Positions 1-3,761 of a stretch of 5,933 nt of DNA are shown here, in pieces. This DNA comes from Eubacterium sp. (GTDB taxonomy: Bacteria > Bacillota > Clostridia > Oscillospirales > Acutalibacteraceae): NCBI GenBank assembly GCA_029052085.1, contig JAIDJS010000222.1:1-5933 (forward strand). The letters are read 5' to 3'. The number at the start of each line of letters is the position of its first letter. Within the stretch, counting starts at the first letter, position 1. Below the pieces are notes generated by a model, which saw nothing but the letters and a program-made list of their open reading frames with translations, ran no database searches and was not told where the DNA came from. Made by a program: the position numbers and the translations under genes.

Positions 1-806
1 TCAATATACCTGCTGATTGTGCATCAAAGGAAACGAGGATTGAAAGCAGCAACGAAAACATTATCAAGGTTAATTCAAAATGCGAACTTACCCCTGTTGC
101 TGTCGGAACGGCTACAATCAAAGCAACAACCTATAATGGGAAAACGGCCTCCTGTGATATTACCGTTGTTGAAAAGCCGTATTATATCAGAACAAATCTT
201 GATCCGTCAAAGCCGATGGTTGCGTTTACCTTTGATGACGGACCGAATTCACCTACAACAAACAAAATTCTTAACGTTTTTGAAAAAAATAAAGCCTCAT
301 GCACCTTCTTTATTGTTGGCAACAGAACAAAAAGCAAGGAAAATGCAAACTGTATAAAGCGGATGGTTAAAAATGGATTTCAGCTTGGAAATCATACATA
401 TGATCATACCCATTACGGCTCTGAGGTTACGATACAGGATATTACAAATTGCGCCGACAGGCTGAATGATTTGTGCGGCTTCGGTCCTACTGCCTTCAGA
501 CCGACAGGCGGATATATGAGTGATATTATAAAGAAAAACTGCGGTGCGCCGATTATTCTATGGAGCGTTGATACTGAGGATTGGAAGCTGAGAGATGAGG
601 ATAAGATTTATCACAAAATTCTGAGCGAGGTAAAAGACGGCGATATTGTGCTTATGCACGATATTTATCCATCAACGGCAAAGGCAATTGAGCATGTTAT
701 TCCGAAGCTAATTGAAAACGGGTATCAGGTTGTTAATGTCGCCGAACTTGCATATTATAAGAATAAAAACCTTGAAAACGGCAAGGTGTATTTTTCAATT
801 AAATAA
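1..806 (+). CDS. Big_2 domain–polysaccharide deacetylase (CE4/NodB family), 5' partial
   Basis: This is the 3' part of a gene that begins before the window. The frame is open from base 3, so the internal ATG at 216 is not the start. Numbering visible residues from base 3 (267 in all), residues 1–57 look like the end of a bacterial Ig-like Big_2 domain (…ELTPVAVGTATIKAT…). Residues ~71–250 form a NodB deacetylase domain with all five family motifs: TFDDGP (76–81; D78 predicted base, D79 metal ligand), HTYDH (131–135; metal histidines), RPTGG (166–170; usually RPPYG), W187 with DTEDW (190–194), and LMHD (217–220). The family removes N-acetyl groups from peptidoglycan or other GlcNAc polymers outside the membrane, using a divalent metal. 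The Big_2 domain suggests surface display, but the signal peptide lies off-window. A strong terminator follows 11 bases after the stop. The exact substrate cannot be told from sequence. Confidence 0.93.
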   Translation, partial: NIPADCASKETRIESSNENIIKVNSKCELTPVAVGTATIKATTYNGKTASCDITVVEKPYYIRTNLDPSKPMVAFTFDDGPNSPTTNKILNVFEKNKASCTFFIVGNRTKSKENANCIKRMVKNGFQLGNHTYDHTHYGSEVTIQDITNCADRLNDLCGFGPTAFRPTGGYMSDIIKKNCGAPIILWSVDTEDWKLRDEDKIYHKILSEVKDGDIVLMHDIYPSTAKAIEHVIPKLIENGYQVVNVAELAYYKNKNLENGKVYFSIK

Positions 807-817
807 AGGAAAAATGA

Positions 818-855
818 TTTGAAGTAAACTTTTTTAGTTTACTTCAAATTTTTTT
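818..855 (+). terminator. Rho-independent terminator of the deacetylase gene
   Basis: A perfect 13-bp stem (818–830 with 836–848, TTTGAAGTAAACT and its complement) has a five-T loop (831–835) and is followed by seven T (849–855). It sits 11 bases after the deacetylase stop and separates that gene from the next operon. Confidence 0.93.
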
Positions 856-866
856 GTTACCTTTTT

Positions 867-880
867 GTGTTTTTAAACAC
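867..880. repeat. Short inverted repeat upstream of the two-gene operon
   Basis: GTGTTT–TT–AAACAC lies between the upstream terminator and the ribosome binding site at 892. It could be an operator or a leader hairpin. It is only six base pairs per arm in AT-rich DNA, so chance is not excluded. I could not find a well-spaced sigma-A promoter in 856–890: TATATT at 883–888 would start transcription inside the ribosome binding site. Confidence 0.3.
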
Positions 881-891
881 TATATATTATG

Positions 892-900
892 AAAGGAGGT
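892..900 (+). promoter_or_regulatory. Very strong ribosome binding site for the membrane protein gene
   Basis: AAAGGAGGT is a near-complete match to the 16S rRNA anti-Shine-Dalgarno sequence and ends 5 bases before the ATG at 906. It fixes that start and predicts high translation of the operon. Confidence 0.88.
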
Positions 901-905
901 AAGCC

Positions 906-1688
906 ATGAACAGTAAAGATATAATTCAGTTCTTGAAATCAGAGCCATTAAGTTTCACCTATGAAGAAATTGAGCAGATGATGGATGAAGAATTATCAAA
1001 AGCTCCGGAAGAAATGGACACTGATTTTGTAGATCTATGTGCAAATGTGCTGAATAAAGCAATTTCTGAAAACATTGAAAAAGAATGTATAAAACACAAA
1101 AGAGTAAAATTTACCAAATTACTGGTATGTGCTGTTATTATTGTTGTTGCTATGGGTATAGCTGTTCCTATTTCAGCAAAATATATCAATAATGATACAT
1201 CCGATAAAATTGTTAAGTTCTATGAAGACCATTTTTGTGTTGATTTTAGTAACGGAACAACAGATTCAAATAAGCATCTGGATGAAGATACCGAATTGGT
1301 CGGCAAATTAAAAGACGGCGGTTTTGATAATATCATTCTGCCAAGCGCTCTTTTGAATGATTATACATATACTGTTAATATCACGGAAAGCGAAAGCTTC
1401 TTATCAGCATTAATTTCTTTTAATGCTTCTGATACCGATTTTAAAATCAGTGCGGCAATTTCTAAATATAGAAACAATAAGATTGCTCCATTGTTAAACG
1501 ACAAAATCAATGTTTCTTTTGAATATGATTCGGCGAAACAGCTTACATTAAATGGAATGGATGTTTTTGTTTTCGGCAATAAAGAATATTCAACCATTAC
1601 CTATGTTGATAAAGATACCTTTTATGATTTTCAACTGATAAATTGCAATTTTGATTCAGCAATTGAAATTGCAGAATCTATAAAGTGA
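906..1688 (+). CDS. Single-pass membrane protein with DUF4367-like C-terminus, anti-sigma-like layout
   Basis: This is a 260-residue protein. Residues 1–70 are acidic and helical, presumably cytoplasmic (FTYEEIEQMMDEEL, then EEMDTDFVDLC). A positive patch (KHKRVKFTK, 63–71) precedes one membrane helix at about 71–91, giving an N-in, C-out orientation. Residues ~92–260 would be extracellular. The last 45 residues (LNGMDVFVFG … YDFQLINCNF … IAESIK) resemble the end of DUF4367-type domains common in anti-sigma-like proteins of Clostridia; I recognise this by eye only. No zinc-binding HxxxCxxC anti-sigma motif is visible and no sigma factor gene is adjacent, since a terminator closes the upstream gene. 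It overlaps or nearly abuts the next gene and so forms an operon with a secreted protein. A role in signalling or surface sensing is an inference. The coding region is noticeably AT-rich (bases 1441–1500 hold 18 G/C of 60). Confidence 0.85.
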   Translation: MNSKDIIQFLKSEPLSFTYEEIEQMMDEELSKAPEEMDTDFVDLCANVLNKAISENIEKECIKHKRVKFTKLLVCAVIIVVAMGIAVPISAKYINNDTSDKIVKFYEDHFCVDFSNGTTDSNKHLDEDTELVGKLKDGGFDNIILPSALLNDYTYTVNITESESFLSALISFNASDTDFKISAAISKYRNNKIAPLLNDKINVSFEYDSAKQLTLNGMDVFVFGNKEYSTITYVDKDTFYDFQLINCNFDSAIEIAESIK

Positions 1689-1694
1689 GGAAAA
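1687..1694 (+). promoter_or_regulatory. Ribosome binding site that selects the ATG at 1700
   Basis: GAGGAAAA overlaps the stop codon of the upstream gene (TGA, 1686–1688). The GAGG core ends nine bases before the ATG at 1700. This favours that ATG over the GTG at 1685, which would put five extra charged residues before a normal signal peptide and has no well-placed site of its own. Confidence 0.7.
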
Positions 1695-1699
1695 GATAT

Positions 1700-2203
1700 A
1701 TGAAAAAAGTTTTAAAATTAGCTGTTGTCAGCCTTATGCTGTTTTCGTTTTTAATACCATATACGGCTTTTGCTGAAACAGACAACTCCGATACAGAATG
1801 GCAGGATATTGGAATATCTCAGGAAGAATTTTATGCGTTATTAGCCGAAAACGCCGATAATGCTATAACAACATATGAAGACGGATTAATTACTACTTAT
1901 GCAATTTCTATGGCACAGGACGGAAACAAATTAACCATTGTAGGATTGACAAGAGGAAGAACGGACGTTACCAAATGCGGTTTTACCAAGGTAACCGTTC
2001 AGCAAAGAAAAAACAGCAGCAGTTCATGGAGTAATTATTTGACTTATACAGATTTGTATGCTGATACATTTGCATATAATTTGTTCAGAGAAATTTTTGT
2101 TCCAAGAGGTTATCAGTACAGAGTGACCTGTACGCATTATGCAAAGAAAAATGCTTTTTCAACCCAAACAAGAGATAACTTTACAAAAGTATATCAGTTT
2201 TAA
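1700..2203 (+). CDS. Small secreted protein of unknown function with two cysteines
   Basis: This is a 167-residue precursor. Residues 1–25 are a clear Sec signal peptide: lysines at 2, 3 and 6, a hydrophobic core, and an AFA|ET cleavage site. There is no lipobox cysteine. The mature part (~142 residues) begins acidic (DTEWQDIGISQEEF) and then becomes rich in Thr, Ser, Tyr and alternating hydrophobics typical of a beta-sandwich. It has exactly two cysteines (Cys93 in VTKCGF and Cys144 in RVTCTHYA), which could form one disulfide outside the cell. The pattern is reminiscent of small secreted Firmicute families such as DUF6147, but that assignment is from memory and weak. There is no wall-sorting LPxTG motif or membrane anchor, so the protein is probably released or held by its membrane-bound neighbour. 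The ATG lies 11 bases after the membrane protein stop, implying co-translation. No function should be assigned. Confidence 0.85.
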   Translation: MKKVLKLAVVSLMLFSFLIPYTAFAETDNSDTEWQDIGISQEEFYALLAENADNAITTYEDGLITTYAISMAQDGNKLTIVGLTRGRTDVTKCGFTKVTVQQRKNSSSSWSNYLTYTDLYADTFAYNLFREIFVPRGYQYRVTCTHYAKKNAFSTQTRDNFTKVYQF

Positions 2204-2205
2204 TG

Positions 2206-2236
2206 AAAATCCCTCTAAAAGAGGGATTTTCTTTTT
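2206..2236 (+). terminator. Rho-independent terminator of the two-gene operon
   Basis: AAAATCCCTCT (2206–2216) pairs perfectly with 2220–2230 across a three-A loop, followed by CTTTTT. The hairpin starts three bases after the stop. Its arms end in A/T runs, so it might also work weakly for minus-strand transcripts arriving from the tRNA side. Confidence 0.92.
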
Positions 2237-2315
2237 GCCTTTTTATTGAATAACTTCTATGGTCTGCGCCCCAATTTTCAGAGTCATGTATTCAAATCCC
2301 CGTAATTAACATAAT
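2237..2315. other. Non-coding stretch with a possible coding remnant on the minus strand
   Basis: No gene is supported here. The minus strand from 2305 to 2243 is open and ends in TAA, reading LRGFEYMTLKIGAQTIEVIQ. This looks more like the tail of a real protein than random translation, but it is only 20 residues, begins straight after a stop codon and has no ribosome binding site. It may be the last trace of a deleted gene. No other structure is seen. Confidence 0.25.
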
Positions 2316-2354
2316 AAATAAGGGATATGAACGTAATGTCCATATCCCTTATTT
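2316..2354 (-). terminator. Second tRNA-type terminator (copy A)
   Basis: A 14-bp perfect stem (2316–2329 with 2341–2354) has an 11-base loop. It directly follows, in minus-strand sense, the extra copy of the tRNA-Arg 3' end, exactly as copy B follows the real tRNA. Its tail (TTATTTATTATG in minus sense) is a poorer T-run than copy B. It may still stop read-through from the tRNA. Confidence 0.65.
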
Positions 2355-2373
2355 GGTACGCCGGAAGGGATTC
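2350..2373 (-). repeat. Extra copy of the tRNA-Arg 3' end (24 bp direct repeat of 2512–2535)
   Basis: Bases 2350–2373 are identical to 2512–2535. They cover the encoded CCA, the discriminator base, the 3' acceptor strand, the 3' T-stem strand and the last part of the T loop of the tRNA, plus four bases beyond CCA. Beyond this the match stops, although 2378–2388 (CTCAGCTATCG) agrees with the tRNA D-arm region 2578–2588 at 9 of 11 bases. The copy cannot form a tRNA. It is either an attachment-site duplication or the stump of a second tRNA-Arg gene. Confidence 0.8.
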
Positions 2374-2467
2374 TCCTCTCAGCTATCGAAAGGTACACTG
2401 TACCTTTCTCCCAAATTTTTACGCATATATTATGCTTAAAATTTGGAGTTCGTTTCTCATCCCTCCC
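2363..2467 (-). repeat. Nested inverted repeats between the two tRNA-end copies
   Basis: On the minus strand, GGGAGGGAT (2467–2459) pairs with ATCCCTTCC (2371–2363) as a closing stem with one G·U pair. The plus strand would have an A·C mismatch there. Inside are a long AT-rich hairpin (2408–2448: CTC…CAAATTTT arm, inner GCATA/TATGC) and a 9-bp hairpin (2388–2396 with 2400–2408, core AAAGGTAC/GTACCTTT). Together they form a three-way-junction shape. I recognise no known riboswitch or ribozyme. It may be a MITE-like mobile fragment or a structured RNA. Confidence 0.5.
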
Positions 2468-2471
2468 TATA

Positions 2472-2516
2472 AATAAAAAAATAGAAGATATAAACAAAAG
2501 TCTATATCTTCTATTT
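2472..2516 (-). terminator. Terminator of tRNA-Arg (copy B)
   Basis: A 14-bp perfect stem (2479–2492 with 2503–2516) has a ten-base loop. In minus-strand sense it begins at the A of the encoded CCA and ends in a run of T broken once by A. It is the natural terminator of the tRNA transcript. Confidence 0.88.
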
Positions 2517-2592
2517 GGTACGCCGGAAGGGATTCGAACCCCCGACCTTTTGGTTCGTAGCCAAACACTCTATCCAGCTGAGCTACCGGCGC
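2516..2592 (-). tRNA. tRNA-Arg (anticodon ACG), CCA encoded
   Basis: This is a 77-nt cloverleaf. The acceptor is GCGCCGG with CCGGCGT (a G·U first pair), and the discriminator is A followed by an encoded CCA. The D stem is GCTC/GAGT. The anticodon stem TTTGG/CCAAA carries the loop CTACGAA with anticodon ACG. The variable loop has five bases and the T stem GGGGG/CCCTT holds the loop TTCGAAT. A34 is normally deaminated to inosine by TadA, so this tRNA would read CGU, CGC and CGA. It has its own extended -10 promoter upstream and a terminator immediately downstream, and so is a single-gene transcription unit. No ordinary tRNA base is missing. Confidence 0.97.
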
Positions 2593-2619
2593 AAATTATT
2601 AATGCCTTAATGCTCAAAT

Positions 2620-2648
2620 ACTATAACATATTGCTTTATAAAATGCAA
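2620..2648 (-). promoter_or_regulatory. Sigma-A promoter of tRNA-Arg
   Basis: In minus-strand sense the -35 is TTGCAT (2648–2643), then a 17-base spacer, then the -10 TATAGT (2625–2620). A TG one base before the -10 makes it an extended -10 promoter. The start would be near 2613, about 20 bases before the tRNA. Confidence 0.82.
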
Positions 2649-2655
2649 GCATTTT
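2640..2655 (-). terminator. Weak terminator-like hairpin after the regulator gene
   Basis: AAAATGC–TT–GCATTTT lies just past the regulator stop in minus sense and is followed by an AT-rich tail (ATAAAG) without a true T-run. It overlaps the -35 box of the tRNA promoter. As a terminator it would be leaky. Confidence 0.3.
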
Positions 2656-2662
2656 TTGCAAA

Positions 2663-3367
2663 TCACTGTTGTTTTTTATATTTTAACGGCGAGGTATTAT
2701 AATATTTCTGAAAAGCAGCCGTAAATTTGCTTTGGCTTTCATAGCCGACTGCCTTGGCAACCTCTGCTATATTTTTATCTGTTTCGGAAAGCATTTTGGC
2801 AGCATATTTCATTCTGTGCTCATTTATATGCGCTGCAATGGATGCTCCGTAAGCTTTTTTGAATGCCTGTTTAAGTGTTGTCGGATTCATTAAAAATTTT
2901 GCCGAAAGCTCTTCAATTGTTATCCTTTCGCTAATATGCTCAAGAAGATAATGATGCACCTTTTTTGCTGTTTCGGCAGGGGAGGAGCTGTTTTCGCTGC
3001 TTCTTTCAGGGCATGCAATCTCCATAACCTCCTCAATCATCTGATGAAGAAGCCTGCATATTTCGGTATCCTTTGCTTTATAATAAACCTCTTTTCCTTC
3101 TCTTCGGCTTTCAATAAGACCATTGTCCTTGAGAATGCGCAAATGATGTGAAACGGCAGGGCTGCTCATTTCCATAAGCGCGGAAATATTAATAACACAT
3201 TCTTCATAATGGCATAATATCCAGAAGATACGTATTCTTGCCGAATCGCCAAGCTGTTTTGCGATTTCGGCAGCAATCGTAAATCGGTCCTGTTTATTAA
3301 GCTCTTTTCGCAGAAATTCATGGCAGTCGTTTGTGCCGTGATTGTGCGGCAGTGAGGTAAACTCCAT
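2663..3367 (-). CDS. ArsR/SmtB–AraC fusion metalloregulator
   Basis: This is a 234-residue protein. The start at 3367 is chosen because AAAAGGAGAG precedes it with good spacing; an upstream in-frame start at 3484 would run through the promoter. Residues ~28–110 are an ArsR winged helix (LGDSARIRIFWIL; recognition helix SSPAVSHHLRILKDNGLI; wing REGKEVYYKAKD). Residues ~135–232 are an AraC-type double helix-turn-helix (ITIEELSAKFLMNPTTLKQAFKKAYG, then NIAEVAKAVGYESQSKFTAAFQKYYNTSPLKY). Possible metal ligands are His8, His10, Cys15 and His16 at the N-terminus and Cys57. The CadC motif ELCVCD is reduced here to EECVIN, so the second thiolate is missing. D100, C104, H108 and C119 in the dimer helix could form another site. 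It is divergent from a Zn/Cd/Pb export operon and most likely represses both units until metal binds. AraC domains often activate, so a dual role is possible. Confidence 0.92.
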   Translation of the reverse strand: MEFTSLPHNHGTNDCHEFLRKELNKQDRFTIAAEIAKQLGDSARIRIFWILCHYEECVINISALMEMSSPAVSHHLRILKDNGLIESRREGKEVYYKAKDTEICRLLHQMIEEVMEIACPERSSENSSSPAETAKKVHHYLLEHISERITIEELSAKFLMNPTTLKQAFKKAYGASIAAHINEHRMKYAAKMLSETDKNIAEVAKAVGYESQSKFTAAFQKYYNTSPLKYKKQQ

Positions 3368-3374
3368 ATATGCT

Positions 3375-3379
3375 CTCCT
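3375..3379 (-). promoter_or_regulatory. Ribosome binding site that fixes the regulator start
   Basis: AGGAG in minus sense, within AAAAGGAGAG, ends seven bases before the ATG at 3367. It is the only well-placed site for this frame and so removes 39 residues from the longest possible reading. Confidence 0.85.
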
Positions 3380-3396
3380 TTTATTCCTTTTGGAAA

Positions 3397-3424
3397 CAGA
3401 TTTAATCCGAACGGAAGAAATCTG
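3397..3424 (-). promoter_or_regulatory. Hairpin in the 5' leader of the regulator mRNA
   Basis: CAGATTT (3397–3403) pairs with AAATCTG (3418–3424), and inside it TCCG (3406–3409) pairs with CGGA (3412–3415), with a 2×2 internal loop between. It lies in the untranslated leader about 18 bases before the ribosome binding site. A regulatory role is unproven. Confidence 0.4.
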
Positions 3425-3434
3425 CTTAAATCCG

Positions 3435-3463
3435 TTGCTTTCTATCTCTTTTATGATTATACT
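3435..3463 (+). promoter_or_regulatory. Sigma-A promoter of the metal-efflux operon
   Basis: TTGCTT (3435–3440), a 17-base spacer, then TATACT (3458–3463). The start is expected near 3470, leaving a leader of about 60 bases. The inverted repeat at 3477–3500 lies just after the start, a typical position for repression. Confidence 0.78.
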
Positions 3464-3484
3464 GCGAACAGAACGATTAAACAA
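3456..3484 (-). promoter_or_regulatory. Sigma-A promoter of the regulator gene
   Basis: In minus sense, TTGTTT (3484–3479), a 17-base spacer, then a perfect TATAAT (3461–3456). The -10 box shares bases 3458–3461 with the -10 box of the opposing promoter, so both cannot be occupied at once. The -35 box lies inside the left arm of the inverted repeat, which implies autoregulation. Confidence 0.8.
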
Positions 3485-3500
3485 GTGCTTAATTGTTTAA
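3477..3500. promoter_or_regulatory. Putative ArsR-family operator
   Basis: A perfect 8-bp inverted repeat, TTAAACAA and TTGTTTAA, has an 8-base spacer. Size and symmetry suit an ArsR-family dimer. It covers the -35 of the regulator promoter and the early transcribed region of the efflux operon, so one bound dimer could silence both. Which of the regulator's two DNA-binding domains reads it cannot be told. Confidence 0.65.
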
Positions 3501-3519
3501 CAATATAAAATTTTTTAAT

Positions 3520-3525
3520 GAGGTG
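3520..3525 (+). promoter_or_regulatory. Ribosome binding site that selects the ATG at 3532
   Basis: GAGGTG ends six bases before the ATG at 3532. The in-frame ATG at 3513 – 20 = 3493 lies inside the operator and has no such site, so the shorter protein is preferred. Confidence 0.8.
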
Positions 3526-3531
3526 TTTATT

Positions 3532-3750
3532 ATGAAAAAAACGTATAATATTGAAGTGGATTGTGCGAACTGTGCAAATCTTATGGAAGAAGCTGCAAAT
3601 AAAACAAACGGTGTGCTGTCTGCTGCCGTTAATTTTATGATGCAGAAAATGAGTGTTGAATTTGAAGAGGGCGCAAACGAAAAGAAAACAATGAAAGCCG
3701 TTTTGAAAGCCTGCAAAAAGGTAGAGCCTGATTGTGAAATTGAATTTTAA
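3532..3750 (+). CDS. Free-standing heavy-metal-associated (HMA) domain protein
   Basis: This 72-residue protein consists of one HMA fold. It opens with a beta strand and the metal loop VDCANCA (Cys11, Cys14). In Zn/Cd/Pb ATPases an Asp just before CxxC, as here at Asp10, is a hallmark of divalent-metal N-terminal domains, whereas copper chaperones usually have MTCxxC. The rest follows the family pattern: helix, NGVLSAAVNF, then MSVEFEEG and a second helix. Cys61 and Cys68 near the end are extra possible ligands. It lies 11 bases before the ATPase gene and its stop codon forms part of the ATPase ribosome binding site (TAAGGAG), so the two are translationally linked. Since that ATPase has no HMA domain of its own, this protein is probably its detached metal-binding domain, acting as a cytoplasmic chaperone or sensor. 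No signal peptide is present. Confidence 0.92.
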   Translation: MKKTYNIEVDCANCANLMEEAANKTNGVLSAAVNFMMQKMSVEFEEGANEKKTMKAVLKACKKVEPDCEIEF

Positions 3751-3761
3751 GGAGTATCATT

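Noticed and set aside
19..357. 112-codon plus-strand open frame at the left edge
   Set aside because: It overlaps the true deacetylase frame, which is open from base 3 and gives a Big_2 domain; this frame gives no recognisable protein.
881..890. TATATT as a -10 box for the membrane protein operon
   Set aside because: Transcription would begin within the ribosome binding site and no -35 lies at 16–18 bases.
1685..1699. GTG start for the secreted protein overlapping the upstream stop
   Set aside because: The ATG at 1700 has a better-spaced ribosome binding site and gives a standard signal peptide.
906..2203. The AT-rich operon as cargo of a tRNA-Arg-integrated island
   Set aside because: It lies outside the two tRNA-end copies; no third copy is present to the left of the operon in this window.
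2374..2390. TPP-riboswitch-like CTGAGAGG on the minus strand near 2383–2376
   Set aside because: The rest of the TPP core (CCTGATCTGG-type segment) is absent, and no thiamine gene follows.
2446..2462. Hammerhead-like GATGA and GAAAC on the minus strand (2461–2452)
   Set aside because: The two core pieces overlap with no stem II, and the CTGATGA core is not complete.
2306..2497. 63-codon minus-strand open frame
   Set aside because: It runs through the tRNA-end copy and both arms of the inverted repeats, has no recognisable protein features, and is explained by the non-coding structure.
3368..3484. Longer N-terminus for the regulator (start at 3484)
   Set aside because: It would translate the promoter -10 and the operator arm, and there is an ideal ribosome binding site for the ATG at 3367.
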